Assembly: GCA_903878085.1 (NCBI GenBank)
Contig: CAIRGJ010000041.1
Span: forward strand, 1 to 59,517
Length of the DNA stretch: 59,517 nt
Direction of reading: 5' to 3'
Source: an uncultured Hyphomicrobiales bacterium
GTDB lineage: Bacteria > Pseudomonadota > Alphaproteobacteria > Rhizobiales > Xanthobacteraceae
Shown here piece by piece: positions 14,805 to 23,487 of this stretch (the stretch's first letter is position 1; each line of letters begins with the position of its first letter). The notes under the pieces are model-generated. The model saw only the letters and a list, made by a program, of their open reading frames with translations. It did no database searches and was not told the DNA's origin. The translations under genes and the position numbers were made by a program.

Positions 14805-15710
14805 TCAGCGCACCGGTTCGGTGATCTTCAGCGCGGCTTTGCACAAAGGCGACAACGCGGGCCCGCGCTCCATCAGGCACGCAATCTTGCGGCCGTCGCC
14901 GACTTTGATGCCGCGGCAGTGCAGCGCCAGATCGCGCAGGCAAGCCCTCCCGATCACGGCCGTCATCACCACCGGTGCGTTGGGTGTGCCGGCCGGCAGC
15001 GGTGGCGGCGTGCCGGGCGTGGCGGGCCGCGCGTCGCCGAGGGCGGCGAGCGAGGTCTTGCATTCGGGTGTGAGCTTGCCGGTGTTACGTTGCAGGCAAT
15101 CGATGGCTTCCGCTCCGCCGGACGGGACGCCGCGGCAGCTGTTGGCGAACTCGCGGCGGCAGGTGAACTTGATGGCGTTCATTTGCGCCGCAGTCGGCGC
15201 TTGGGCGGGAGTTGCGGCCGGCGCAGCCGGTGCGGCCGGCAGTGCGGGCTTCGGCGCGGCGGCGGGCTTGGCAAGCTGCGCCGGTTTTGGCGGCGCCTGA
15301 CGGACCGCCGGCAGAGCGGCGGGCGGCGGCTCTGCCGCGGCGGCCGGTGGCGCAGGGGTTGCCGCCGCTGCTGGAGGCGGAGGCGCCGCGGGTGCTGGCG
15401 CAGGCGCGGCCTGTTTCGGGAGCGGCGGAGGTGGTGCCGGCGGCGGAATGGTCGCGCTTACCGCGGTCTTACAGGCCGGCGACAGGCTGGCGACGTTGGT
15501 CTGCAGGCAGACCAACGCGTCCTTGCCGCCCGGCTTGACGCCCGAGCATTTCGACATGAAATCGGAGCGGCAATTCGAGCGAATGGTGCTTTGCTGCTCG
15601 GGCGTGACCTGCGCGGCGGCCGTGGCGGTGAAGGCGGCAAGCGCGAGAGCGGCGGACGCCAAAGTCCGCGGCCAACCTCCGGTCGGCCAAAACTTAATCG
15701 GCGAAGCCAT
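14805..15710 (-). CDS. secreted protein with three Cys-rich (GLG1/Cys_rich_FGFR-like) repeats and a Pro/Ala linker
   Basis: This 301-residue protein has a signal peptide (basic start, then LASAALALAAFTATAAA, cleavage near residue 34). Three repeats of about 45 residues follow, each with four Cys in the pattern C-x6-C-x13-C-x(10-11)-C. They begin at CRSDFMSKC, CRREFANSC and CLRDLALHC. Repeats one and two are separated by about 90 residues rich in Pro and Ala. The spacing resembles the Cys_rich_FGFR/GLG1 repeat seen in hypothetical proteins of Bradyrhizobiaceae. Function is unknown. It lies between purL and bolA on the opposite strand. I infer a periplasmic or envelope location. Confidence 0.75.
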   Translation of the reverse strand: MASPIKFWPTGGWPRTLASAALALAAFTATAAAQVTPEQQSTIRSNCRSDFMSKCSGVKPGGKDALVCLQTNVASLSPACKTAVSATIPPPAPPPPLPKQAAPAPAPAAPPPPAAAATPAPPAAAAEPPPAALPAVRQAPPKPAQLAKPAAAPKPALPAAPAAPAATPAQAPTAAQMNAIKFTCRREFANSCRGVPSGGAEAIDCLQRNTGKLTPECKTSLAALGDARPATPGTPPPLPAGTPNAPVVMTAVIGRACLRDLALHCRGIKVGDGRKIACLMERGPALSPLCKAALKITEPVR

Positions 15711-15852
15711 GGTGTCCCCCCATTTTCACGTCAGAGCCAGTCTCGCGCGGATGCGGCCGGCGCGCACCTGGAAAATTTTGGGTGCACATTCCGGCAATGG
15801 GGCTGCCGGATAGGCCATAGGCGGCGTATCTTGACGGCGGAGGAGTTTGGCA

Positions 15853-16083
15853 ATGGCGATGGACGCTGGTGAAATCGAACGGCTGATCAAGGCCGGCATT
15901 CCCGACGCGGAGGTGACGATCCGCGATCTCGCCGGTGACGGCGACCATTGGGCCGCCACGGTGATTTCGCCCTCATTCAAGGGCAAGTCACGGGTGCAGC
16001 AGCATCAACTGGTCTATGCGGCGCTCAAGGGCCAGATGGGCGGCGTCTTGCACGCACTGGCGCTGCAGACCGGCACGCCGTAG
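15853..16083 (+). CDS. BolA-family protein
   Basis: This 76-residue BolA/IbaG-type protein contains the helix-turn-helix-like GKSRVQQHQLVYAALKGQMGGVLHALAL. BolA proteins partner monothiol CGFS glutaredoxins in [2Fe-2S] cluster handling. Here grxD lies 520 bp downstream, which supports that role. ATG 15853 has GGAGGAG eight bases upstream; a second ATG follows at 15859. The residue expected as cluster ligand is the conserved C-terminal-half His (VLHALAL). Confidence 0.93.
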   Translation: MAMDAGEIERLIKAGIPDAEVTIRDLAGDGDHWAATVISPSFKGKSRVQQHQLVYAALKGQMGGVLHALALQTGTP

Positions 16084-16091
16084 CGCCCACG

Positions 16092-16487
16092 ATGGGCGTC
16101 AAGATTTTATCCCCCAAAGCCGCCATCGCGCCGACCGGAACCTGGAGTGTCGGCGCGCGCGGCGGCGATTTCGTCTTCGTCGCCGGCATGCGCGGCATCG
16201 ATCCGGCTACGAATGAACTGGTCGTGGGCGAGGAAGCCCGCATCGGCCAGGCTTTCACGAACATGAAAACCATCGCGGCATCGGAAGGCGCCAGCCTGTC
16301 GGACTGTGTCCGTCTGGTCGTCTACGTCACCGACATGGCCGCCCTGCGCCCGCTGGTGAACAAGGTGCAGGCGGAACTCTGGGCTGGCGGACCCTATCCG
16401 CCGCGCACGATCTTGCAGGTTTCCGGCCTCAATCAGGACGATATTGTCGAGGTCGAGGGCACGTTCTACGTCAAGCCGGCGCCTTAA
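16092..16487 (+). CDS. RidA-family protein (enamine/imine deaminase family)
   Basis: This 131-residue member of the YjgF/YER057c/UK114 family shows DFVFVAGMRGIDPATNELV, QAFTNMKTIAASEGASLSD and the C-terminal NQDDIVEVEGTFYV. The conserved Arg that binds the substrate carboxylate in RidA is present as PPRTILQV. The family hydrolyses reactive imines from amino-acid metabolism, or has regulatory roles. The gene sits eight bases after bolA and before grxD, so it interrupts the usual bolA-grxD pair and is probably co-transcribed with it. Confidence 0.9.
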   Translation: MGVKILSPKAAIAPTGTWSVGARGGDFVFVAGMRGIDPATNELVVGEEARIGQAFTNMKTIAASEGASLSDCVRLVVYVTDMAALRPLVNKVQAELWAGGPYPPRTILQVSGLNQDDIVEVEGTFYVKPAP

Positions 16488-16605
16488 CCTGTCCCCGGCC
16501 ACCATGCGCCTGAGCCCTTGGGCTGGCGGCGGAATCTGCGCTACATATATGGTTCGGGTAAGGGACCGCGCCGCTTCAGGCCGCACGCCAGATAGGACTT
16601 AAAAC

Positions 16606-16944
16606 ATGAGCATCGACCAATTCATCGCCAACGAAGTGAAGGCCAACGACGTCGTGCTGTTCATGAAGGGCACGCCGCAATTTCCGCAGTGCGGATTTTC
16701 CGGCCAGGTCGTGCAGATTCTCGACCATCTTGGCGTCAGCTACAAAGGCCTCAACGTGCTCGACAGCGCCGAACTGCGCGACGGCATCAAGGCCTATTCG
16801 AACTGGCCGACCATTCCGCAGCTTTACGTCAAGGGCGAATTCGTCGGCGGTTGCGACATCGTGCGCGAGATGTTCCAGGCCGGCGAATTGCAAACGACGC
16901 TCAAGGAAAAGGGCGTTGCGGTGAAGGACGGCGCCTCGGCCTGA
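16606..16944 (+). CDS. grxD: monothiol glutaredoxin Grx4/GrxD family
   Basis: This 112-residue single-domain monothiol glutaredoxin carries the CGFS active site in [16 protein letters not shown]. It also has the glutathione-binding [19 protein letters not shown]. These proteins carry [2Fe-2S] clusters and form heterodimers with BolA, encoded just upstream. The start ATG 16606 is preceded by a short gap containing no other gene. Confidence 0.96.
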   Translation: MSIDQFIANEVKANDVVLFMKGTPQFPQCGFSGQVVQILDHLGVSYKGLNVLDSAELRDGIKAYSNWPTIPQLYVKGEFVGGCDIVREMFQAGELQTTLKEKGVAVKDGASA

Positions 16945-16949
16945 CGCAG

Positions 16950-17243
16950 GTGGCGTCATCGACCGTGGCTAACATTTTCCTTTTCGTTGCCTCGCTCGTA
17001 GATTTGTTCCTGTTTGCGGTTCTGATCAGTATATCCGGGTACCTGTTCGGGACCGGGCCGCAGAGCCTGCATGGCGGCGCGCTGATGGCGACGGTCTACA
17101 CCGTCGGCGTGATTGGCTGCCTGGCCGCGCCGGTTGCCGGATTGGCGCTGCGCCGATACGGAAATGCCGGCCTCGGCATGCTGATCGCCTGGCTGCCAAT
17201 GATTGGCGTATTGGTGACGTTGATGATCCCGGCGCCGCACTGA
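16950..17243 (+). CDS. small membrane protein of unknown function
   Basis: A 97-residue hydrophobic protein begins at GTG 16950, five bases after the grxD stop. An alternative GTG at 16965 gives 92 residues. Three transmembrane helices are apparent: IFLFVASLVDLFLFAVLISI, ATVYTVGVIGCLAAPVAGLA and LGMLIAWLPMIGVLVTLM. The codon pattern matches neighbouring genes. I do not recognise a family. The tight spacing suggests co-transcription with grxD. Confidence 0.6.
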   Translation: MASSTVANIFLFVASLVDLFLFAVLISISGYLFGTGPQSLHGGALMATVYTVGVIGCLAAPVAGLALRRYGNAGLGMLIAWLPMIGVLVTLMIPAPH

Positions 17244-17262
17244 CCGTTCGCGCCTCAGGACC

Positions 17263-18186
17263 TCAGGCCGCGACAAAGCGGTAAGCGCCATCTTTACGCT
17301 CGACGGTGCCTAGGCCCGGATAAGGCAAATGAAAGCCGATCAGCTTTGAGCGGTCGGTGGCGAGACGGTCGAGCAGGCGTTTGCGCGTCTCGGCCGCTTG
17401 ATCCGGCACATGATCGGCGGTCGGCTTCCACTCCGGATGCGCGAACGAAATCAGCGGGTGGGTGAGCGCGTCGCCGCCGACGATCAACCCGTCGCCGCCG
17501 GCCAGCGCCAGCGACACGTGACCTTGCGTGTGGCCCGGCGTCGCGATGGCGCGCAAGCCGGTGACGATGTCGTCGCCGGGCTTTAACATTTTCACGCGTT
17601 GTTTGATCGCCGCGTAGTTGCGCCGCGCCCCGGTGACAAAACCGGCGCGCTCCGCCGGCAGGCCGCGCGTCGCATCGTCGCCTTGCCAGAAATCCCATTC
17701 CGTCGCGCCGACATAGAACGCCGCATCCGGCGTCACCAGATCGTCGAGTTCGTCGATCGCGCCCCAGAGATGATCGGGATGGCCGTGGGTGAAAATCACT
17801 TTGGTGATTTTCGCCTTGTCGATGCCGGCGGCTTTGAGATTGTCCCAGAGTTTGCCGGCGCTCGGCATGAAACGGTCGCCCGAACCCATATCGACCAGGA
17901 TTAGGTCGGCCCCGGTGCGGATCAGTGTGATGTTGGTCGGCGATTCATATTGCTCGGGGGTCTGTCCGGCCGCTTGCAGCAGCGCGGCGCGTTCCGCCGG
18001 TGGGGCGCTGGGCGCGAGGAACGAGGTCGGTAGCACCAGATGACCGTCGCTCACTACGGTGACCTCGAAGGCGCCGTGCTTGAATGAGGCAGGCGTGGCC
18101 GCGAAGGCGGGCAAAGAACTGGCGGCGACGCTGGCGGCGACGGTGGCGGCCGATGTCGCGAGCAGCGTGCGGCGGGTGAGCATCAT
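17263..18186 (-). CDS. Tat-exported metallo-beta-lactamase-fold hydrolase
   Basis: This 307-residue protein opens with a twin-arginine signal (LTRRTLLATSAATVAASVA) and an AFA cleavage site. The mature domain carries the MBL zinc motif THGHPDHLWG, then GHTQGHVSLA and the metal-bridging Asp in VGGDALTHP, with a late His in IGFHLPYPG. Family members hydrolyse lactones, thioesters or lactams in the periplasm, but the substrate is not readable here. The start is one of two adjacent ATGs (18186 or 18183). It lies downstream of rpsD but beyond the rpsD terminator, so it probably has its own promoter. Confidence 0.88.
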   Translation of the reverse strand: MMLTRRTLLATSAATVAASVAASSLPAFAATPASFKHGAFEVTVVSDGHLVLPTSFLAPSAPPAERAALLQAAGQTPEQYESPTNITLIRTGADLILVDMGSGDRFMPSAGKLWDNLKAAGIDKAKITKVIFTHGHPDHLWGAIDELDDLVTPDAAFYVGATEWDFWQGDDATRGLPAERAGFVTGARRNYAAIKQRVKMLKPGDDIVTGLRAIATPGHTQGHVSLALAGGDGLIVGGDALTHPLISFAHPEWKPTADHVPDQAAETRKRLLDRLATDRSKLIGFHLPYPGLGTVERKDGAYRFVAA

Positions 18187-18201
18187 GGAGCTACAATAGC
18201 A

Positions 18202-18230
18202 AAATCCCCCGCCTTTGGGGCGGGGGATTT
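18202..18230 (-). terminator. Rho-independent terminator of rpsD
   Basis: A 12-bp stem (AAATCCCCCGCC at 18202-18213 with GGCGGGGGATTT at 18219-18230) lies 32 bp after the rpsD stop. On the minus strand the 3' arm ends GGGGGATTTTGC, a short T-tract. Confidence 0.85.
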
Positions 18231-18262
18231 GGTATTCGGATCGTGTCGGCGCTGACGGAGGA

Positions 18263-18880
18263 TCAGCGCGAATAGTATTCCACCACCAGATGCGGCTCCA
18301 TCTGCACCGGATAGGGCACATCGGTGAACACCGGGATGCGTGTCATCTTGGCGGTCAGCTTGGAGGCGTCGAGATCGATGTAGTCGGGCACGTCGCGCTC
18401 GGACAAAGCCTGCGCTTCGAGCACCAGGTTCATCTGGTGCGACTTTTCCTTCACCTCGACGACATCGCCGATCTTGACCTTGAAGCTCGGGATGTTGACG
18501 CGACGGCCGTTCACTTTGACGTGGCCGTGGTTGATGAACTGACGCGCCGCGAACACCGTCGGCACGAACTTGGCGCGGTAGACGACCGCATCGAGACGGC
18601 GCTCCAGGAGGCCGATCATGTTGGCGCCCGAGTCGCCCTTCATGCGGATCGCTTCGTCGTAGATGCCGCGGAACTGACGCTCCGAGATGTTGCCGTAATA
18701 GCCGCGCAGCTTCTGCTTGGCCTTGAGCTGCACGCCGAAGTCGGAGAGCTTGCTCTTGCGGCGCTGGCCGTGCTGGCCGGGGCCGTATTCGCGACGGTTC
18801 ACCGGGCTCTTCGGACGCCCCCAGATGTTCTGGCCCATCCGGCGGTCGAGTTTATACTTAGATTCCATACGCTTGGTCAT
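18263..18880 (-). CDS. rpsD: 30S ribosomal protein S4
   Basis: This 205-residue S4 protein is a 16S rRNA primary binder that nucleates small-subunit assembly. It shows [22 protein letters not shown] at the N-terminus, [19 protein letters not shown], and the S4 RNA-binding domain [32 protein letters not shown]. It stands alone, as is usual in alphaproteobacteria. The ribosome site CGAGGA precedes the ATG. A promoter is readable upstream, implying a leader of about 140 nt with a stable hairpin. Confidence 0.98.
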   Translation of the reverse strand: MTKRMESKYKLDRRMGQNIWGRPKSPVNRREYGPGQHGQRRKSKLSDFGVQLKAKQKLRGYYGNISERQFRGIYDEAIRMKGDSGANMIGLLERRLDAVVYRAKFVPTVFAARQFINHGHVKVNGRRVNIPSFKVKIGDVVEVKEKSHQMNLVLEAQALSERDVPDYIDLDASKLTAKMTRIPVFTDVPYPVQMEPHLVVEYYSR

Positions 18881-18927
18881 TCGCGTCCTCGTATCAGACT
18901 GTGGGTTGAGGAACCGCGCCCTCCTCT

Positions 18928-18947
18928 GTTCCGGGTCTCCCCAGAAC
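18928..18947 (-). promoter_or_regulatory. GNRA-tetraloop hairpin in the rpsD leader
   Basis: On the minus strand GUUCUGGG-GAGA-CCCGGAAC forms an 8-bp stem (one G-U pair) closed by a GAGA tetraloop, 48-67 nt upstream of the rpsD ATG. Ribosomal-protein leaders often carry autoregulatory structures. That role is inferred here. Confidence 0.45.
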
Positions 18948-19030
18948 CGACAGGCAGGCCTTTAAAGCGTAAGGCGAGCCTCGGGTCGCGAAACACCGTG
19001 CGGGCACTGAAAAACCCGCAAGGTGCGCGG

Positions 19031-19059
19031 GTTTTAGGGGGTAAGGCCCACAGTGTCAA
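19031..19059 (-). promoter_or_regulatory. sigma-70-type promoter of rpsD
   Basis: On the minus strand a perfect -35 TTGACA (19054-19059), a 17-base spacer and a TAAAAC -10 (19031-19036) are present. Transcription would start near 19024, about 140 nt before the ATG. A 9-bp inverted repeat AAAACCCGC/GCGGGTTTT (19011-19035) overlaps the -10 and the start site. The rest of the 348-bp gap 18881-19228 holds no gene that I can support. Confidence 0.6.
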
Positions 19060-19228
19060 ACCTTTGCGCTAGCGGTACTCGGTTAAGGCGGCGGGGGCCG
19101 CGCCGGAGGCTTGCGGGCTTGCCGAAGCGGCTGCGGGAGGCCATTTTATCCCGATCAGGCCGGGCCCCTCTGGCAGCCAAGTGGCTGCGATGTCGGACTG
19201 ATTATGCGCCGCAGGGCCTGGAGCCGAC

Positions 19229-19837
19229 ATGGTCGACCTTTTCACTCCCGCTTTCGTCACTGCGCTACTCCAGGTCATCATGATCGACCTGGTGCTGGCC
19301 GGCGACAATGCCGTCGTCATCGGCCTGGCGGCGGCGGGGTTGCCGAAGCAGCAGCGCGCCCGCGCCATTTTGGTCGGCATCATCGCGGCGACCGTGCTGC
19401 GGATCGCGTTCGCCGGCGTCGCGGTCGAACTGCTGGCCATCGTCGGCCTGCTGTTTGCCGGCGGCATCCTGCTGCTGTGGGTGTGCTGGAAGATGTGGCG
19501 CGAACTGCGCGCCGGGGCGCATGGCGGCGATGAGTTGGCGGATGCCGCCCATGCGCCACGCAAGAGCTTCGCGCAGGCAGCCTGGCAGATCGTTGTGGCT
19601 GATATCTCGATGTCGCTCGACAACGTACTGGCGGTGGCGGGCGCGGCGCGCGAGCATCCGGCGGCGCTGGTGTTCGGACTCGGCCTGTCGATCGTGCTGA
19701 TGGGCATCGCCGCGAGCTTCATCGCGCGTCTGCTCAACAGGCATCGCTGGATCGCCTATGTCGGCTTGGCGATTATCCTCTACGTCGCGCTCGATATGAT
19801 CTGGCGCGGCGCGCTGGAGATCTGGCCGCACGTCTGA
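19229..19837 (+). CDS. TerC-family integral membrane protein
   Basis: This 202-residue protein has about six transmembrane helices and the two TerC signatures, VLAGDNAVVIGLAAAGLP in the first half and ISMSLDNVLAVAGAA in the second. The acidic residues of these motifs are thought to bind divalent metal; TerC relatives act in Mn2+ export and metallation of exported proteins. It converges on murI with a two-base gap. I searched upstream for a yybP-ykoY Mn2+ riboswitch and did not see one. Confidence 0.92.
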   Translation: MVDLFTPAFVTALLQVIMIDLVLAGDNAVVIGLAAAGLPKQQRARAILVGIIAATVLRIAFAGVAVELLAIVGLLFAGGILLLWVCWKMWRELRAGAHGGDELADAAHAPRKSFAQAAWQIVVADISMSLDNVLAVAGAAREHPAALVFGLGLSIVLMGIAASFIARLLNRHRWIAYVGLAIILYVALDMIWRGALEIWPHV

Positions 19838-19839
19838 GT

Positions 19840-20625
19840 CTAAAAACCGTAGGCCGCTAACGCCTTGGTCAGCGCCGGCGACGGCGCGCGGTCCGAGGTG
19901 AAGATCATGCGCGGCGGGGAAGGTGTGCCGCTTGGCGGGCGCGGGCCGATCAGATCGGCGACGCGCCGCGCGATCGCCGGCGCCGGATCGAGCCATTCGA
20001 CCGGCCACGGCGCGATGGCGCGGAAGCGTGCCGTCAGCAGCGGGTAATGCGTACAGGCGAGCACGACCGTATCGGTGCGGCGGCCATCGGCATCGACGAA
20101 GCAGGGCGCGATCTCGGTCTTGATGGCGTCGTCGGCGGCCGGATTGCCGCTCAACTCGGCTTCGGCATAGGTCGCCAGATGCGACGAGCCGACCATGCCG
20201 ACGTCGCAGCCGGTGGCGAATTCGCGGATCAGCGCGCGGGTATATTCGCGCGACACGGTGGCTTGCGTGCCGAGCACGGCGATGCGTTTGCTCTGCGACT
20301 GCGCGCAGGCTGGCTTGATCGCCGGCACGGTGCCAACGAAGGGCACCGGGAATTTCGCCCGCAACTGCGTGAGCGCCAGCGTTGACGCGGTGTTGCAGGC
20401 CACCACCACCAGATCGGGTTTGTGCGCGGCGATCGCCGCGCCGATCACGTTAAGGATGCGTTCGATCAGCGCATCCTCGGGCTTGTCGCCATAGGGGAAG
20501 CCGGCATCGTCGGCGACATAGACATAAGCCGCGCCGGGCAAGGCGTTCACGATTTCGCGGAACACCGTGAGGCCGCCGACGCCGGAGTCGAATATTAGAA
20601 TGGTCGGCGGCTTCACGCCGGTCAT
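19840..20625 (-). CDS. murI: glutamate racemase
   Basis: MurI interconverts L- and D-glutamate for peptidoglycan. The 261-residue protein has the opening IFDSGVGGLTVFREI, the first catalytic Cys in VVACNTASTL and the second in LACTHYPLL. Length and motifs are normal. Its start overlaps the stop of the upstream serine-hydrolase gene by four bases (ATGA), so they form a translationally coupled pair. Confidence 0.96.
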   Translation of the reverse strand: MTGVKPPTILIFDSGVGGLTVFREIVNALPGAAYVYVADDAGFPYGDKPEDALIERILNVIGAAIAAHKPDLVVVACNTASTLALTQLRAKFPVPFVGTVPAIKPACAQSQSKRIAVLGTQATVSREYTRALIREFATGCDVGMVGSSHLATYAEAELSGNPAADDAIKTEIAPCFVDADGRRTDTVVLACTHYPLLTARFRAIAPWPVEWLDPAPAIARRVADLIGPRPPSGTPSPPRMIFTSDRAPSPALTKALAAYGF

Positions 20626-21179
20626 ACGCGCGCCAGCAGTTGACCGAGTAGCAGCAGGCCCTGCGGCCAGAAGCCGAGCCGCGACGCCGAATTGATGTGG
20701 CCGAGCTCCGAGATTTCGCAGATGTCAGAGCCCCAGGCTTTGGCGAACAGCCGCGCGCGTTCCAGCTTTACAAAAGGATCGTCGCTGGACGCGACCACCA
20801 GCGACGGCACCGGAAAGGCTTTCAGCGGCATCGGCGCGAAACGGCGGACGCCGTCCGGCGTGGGTTCCGGACGCTCGACGTCGGACGGCGCTACCAACAG
20901 CGCCGCCTTGACGCGGCCGGCTTGCCCGCGCGCCGCCCAGTGCGCGGCGAGCGAACACGACAGGCTATGGCAGATCAGGATCGCGGGACGCGTGCCGCCG
21001 GCAATCGTGGCGTCGAGATTTTTCAGCCAGGCCTCGGGGCGCGGATTGTCCCAGCTGTCCTGCAGCACGCGTGTGGCGTTGCGGAACGCCAGACACCAGA
21101 ACGACTGCCAGTGATCGACGCCGGAATTGTTCAACCCAGGGAGAACGAGAAAGTCATAGTCGTCGGTTGCGTCGCGCAT
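20622..21179 (-). CDS. RBBP9/YdeN-type serine hydrolase
   Basis: This 185-residue alpha/beta hydrolase of the small Ser_hydrolase (RBBP9/YdeN) family opens DYDFLVLPGLNNSGVDHWQSFW. The nucleophile Ser is in ILICHSLSC, the acid in VASSDDPFV and the His in ELGHINSAS. The substrate is unknown. It overlaps murI by four bases and lies three bases after the next alpha/beta hydrolase, suggesting one transcript running from the purB side into murI. Confidence 0.88.
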   Translation of the reverse strand: MRDATDDYDFLVLPGLNNSGVDHWQSFWCLAFRNATRVLQDSWDNPRPEAWLKNLDATIAGGTRPAILICHSLSCSLAAHWAARGQAGRVKAALLVAPSDVERPEPTPDGVRRFAPMPLKAFPVPSLVVASSDDPFVKLERARLFAKAWGSDICEISELGHINSASRLGFWPQGLLLLGQLLARV

Positions 21180-21182
21180 CGC

Positions 21183-22151
21183 TTACGATTTCCGGCCGCT
21201 GACCGCCGCCGCGATTGCGGACAGGCTACGTGCATCAAGAATCATGGGAATGTGGCCGAGATCGGGAACGATCGTGACCGGCACGTCCGGTCGGACTGCG
21301 TGTATCGTCGGTTCGAACCGATCCGCCAGAAACAATTCGTCGGCGCCGCCGACCAGCACCGACACGGGGCATTGCGCATTGCGCAGGTCGGCCGCGTAAT
21401 CGAGCGTGCCGAAGTCCTTCATTAGCCGGAACGAATAAGTGCCGGTCAGGCGCTCGGCATTCTCCGGCGCGATGGCGAAGGTGAGCGTGGTGAGGCTGTC
21501 GAAGGCGTGAATGCCGAATTTGCCGAGGATCACCAGCCCAATGATGCGAGGGATGAACGGCGTCACCCATTCATTGGGCCCGCTACGCGCCGTCGGCGCG
21601 AGTGCGCCGAGCATCGGCGAAATCAGCACCGCGCGTTCGAACTGCTTGCCGAGCGGCAGGGCCGCGGCATGCAAGGCATAACCGCCGCCGGAGGAGAAAC
21701 CGAGCAAGGTCAGCGTCGCCTTCGGATGCGTCGTTCGGATCTCGGCCACCAGATCGGCGAGATCGTCGTCCAGCTGCGTTGTGTAATCGATATCGCCGCG
21801 CCGGCCGCTGTCGCCGTGGCCGCGTATGTCGGGCGCATAGACCGTGGTTTTGGCGTCATACAGGGCCTTGGCCAGCGTATGCATGCTCGAACCCATGGCC
21901 GATGAACCATGGATGGCGATGACGACGCGGGTGACGTCGGCGGCGGCCCCGGTGGTCCAGACTCGGGTCGCTAGCGAGGTGCCGTCGCGCGCCTTGATCC
22001 AGGTGACGTGCGGCAGGTCGCGGTAGTCGATCTTGGTGAAGGGATTGCTGATCGAAGCCATCGGCTCCGGCGCCTTGCCAGTGCCGAACACGATCATGCC
22101 GCCGAGAACGGCGACAACGACCAGCAAGGCGATGGCAAAACCGATCAGCAT
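21183..22151 (-). CDS. membrane-anchored alpha/beta hydrolase
   Basis: This 322-residue protein has an N-terminal transmembrane anchor (MLIGFAIALLVVVAVLGGMIVF) and then a serine-hydrolase domain. The oxyanion-side motif is IAIHGSSAMGSS, followed by YAPDIRGHGDSGRRGDIDY, the nucleophile elbow LLGFSSGGGYA, and VLVGGADELFLADRF with a final LGHIPMI His. It looks like a monoacylglycerol-lipase/lysophospholipase-type enzyme, but the substrate is not determinable. The ATG at 22151 is preferred to a GTG at 22196 that would overlap purB. Confidence 0.85.
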   Translation of the reverse strand: MLIGFAIALLVVVAVLGGMIVFGTGKAPEPMASISNPFTKIDYRDLPHVTWIKARDGTSLATRVWTTGAAADVTRVVIAIHGSSAMGSSMHTLAKALYDAKTTVYAPDIRGHGDSGRRGDIDYTTQLDDDLADLVAEIRTTHPKATLTLLGFSSGGGYALHAAALPLGKQFERAVLISPMLGALAPTARSGPNEWVTPFIPRIIGLVILGKFGIHAFDSLTTLTFAIAPENAERLTGTYSFRLMKDFGTLDYAADLRNAQCPVSVLVGGADELFLADRFEPTIHAVRPDVPVTIVPDLGHIPMILDARSLSAIAAAVSGRKS

Positions 22152-22176
22152 TCGCAATTTTCCGACCCTCGTGGTT

Positions 22177-23487
22177 TCAGGCTGAGCCGAACACACGCCT
22201 GAAGATGGTGTCGACCTGCTTGAAATGATGGGCGAGGTCGAAATTGTCGTCGAGCTCTTTGTCGCTGAGTTTGGCCTTCACCTCGGGGTCGGCCTTGAGC
22301 AGGCCGAGGAAATCGTTGCTCTCGCCGCTCCACACCTTCATGGCGTTGCGTTGCACCAGCCGATAGGCATCCTCGCGGGCGACGCCGGCTTTGGTCAACG
22401 CGATCAGCACGCGCTGCGAATGGATCAAGCCGCCGAGCTTGTCGAGATTCTTCTGCATGTTCTGCGGATAGACCAGCCACTTGTCGATCAGGCCGGCGAG
22501 GCGCGCCAGTGCGAAATCGAGCGTGATAGTGGCGTCGGGGCCGATCATGCGTTCGACCGAGGAATGCGAGATGTCGCGTTCGTGCCACAGCGCGACGTTC
22601 TCCATCGCCGGCAGCGCGTAGGAGCGCACCATGCGGGCAAGCCCGGTGACGTTTTCCGACAGCACCGGGTTGCGCTTGTGCGGCATCGCCGAGGAGCCCT
22701 TCTGCTTCTCGGAGAAGAACTCTTCGGCTTCCAGCACCTCGGTGCGTTGTAAATGGCGGACTTCGATGGCGAGACGTTCGATCGAAGAGGCGATGACGCC
22801 GAGCGTCGCAAAATACATGGCGTGGCGGTCGCGCGGGATGACCTGCGTCGAGATCGGCTCGATGCTCAGCCCCATCGCTTTCGCCACGTGCGCTTCGACG
22901 CGCGGATCGACCTGGGCGAAGGTGCCGACTGCGCCGGAAATCGCACAGGTCGCGACTTCCTTGCGTGCGGCGACCAGCCGTTCGCGGCCGCGGGCAAATT
23001 CGGCATAGGCCTGCGCCAGCTTAAGCCCGAAGGTGGTCGGCTCGGCATGGATGCCGTGCGAGCGGCCGACGGTCGGCGTCATCTTGTGTTCGAAGGCGCG
23101 GCGCTTGAGCGCGGCGAGCAGCGCGTCGAGGTCGGCAAGCAGGATATCGGCGGCGCGAGTCAGCTGCACGTTGAAGCAGGTGTCGAGCACGTCGGACGAG
23201 GTCATGCCGGAATGCATGTAGCGCGCTTCCGGGCCGACGATTTCCGAAACGTGAGTGAGGAAGGCGATGACGTCGTGTTTGACTTCCGCTTCGATGGCGT
23301 CAATGCGGGCGACGTCGAACTTCGCGTCCTTGCCTTTCGCCCAGATAGTCTTGGCGGCTTCCTTCGGAATGACGCCAAGTTCGGCCATGGCGTCGGCGGC
23401 GTGCGCCTCGATCTCGAACCAGATGCGGAATTTGGTTTCCGGCGACCAGATCGCCACCATGTCGGGACGGGAATAACGGGGGATCAC
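22177..23487 (-). CDS. purB: adenylosuccinate lyase
   Basis: PurB cleaves SAICAR to AICAR and adenylosuccinate to AMP, releasing fumarate in both. The 436-residue protein shows [17 protein letters not shown] at the start, [24 protein letters not shown] with a catalytic His, and the fumarase/aspartase-superfamily signature [11 protein letters not shown]. Its start overlaps the rpe stop by four bases. It lies apart from the purCSQL set, as is common in alphaproteobacteria. Confidence 0.97.
   Translation of the reverse strand: MIPRYSRPDMVAIWSPETKFRIWFEIEAHAADAMAELGVIPKEAAKTIWAKGKDAKFDVARIDAIEAEVKHDVIAFLTHVSEIVGPEARYMHSGMTSSDVLDTCFNVQLTRAADILLADLDALLAALKRRAFEHKMTPTVGRSHGIHAEPTTFGLKLAQAYAEFARGRERLVAARKEVATCAISGAVGTFAQVDPRVEAHVAKAMGLSIEPISTQVIPRDRHAMYFATLGVIASSIERLAIEVRHLQRTEVLEAEEFFSEKQKGSSAMPHKRNPVLSENVTGLARMVRSYALPAMENVALWHERDISHSSVERMIGPDATITLDFALARLAGLIDKWLVYPQNMQKNLDKLGGLIHSQRVLIALTKAGVAREDAYRLVQRNAMKVWSGESNDFLGLLKADPEVKAKLSDKELDDNFDLAHHFKQVDTIFRRVFGSA

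Noticed and set aside
19011-19035. AAAACCCGC/GCGGGTTTT hairpin as a terminator
   Set aside because: No gene ends there, and it overlaps the -10 and start site of the rpsD promoter.
18881-19228. yybP-ykoY Mn2+ riboswitch upstream of terC
   Set aside because: I looked because TerC relatives often have one, but no conserved core sequence is visible.
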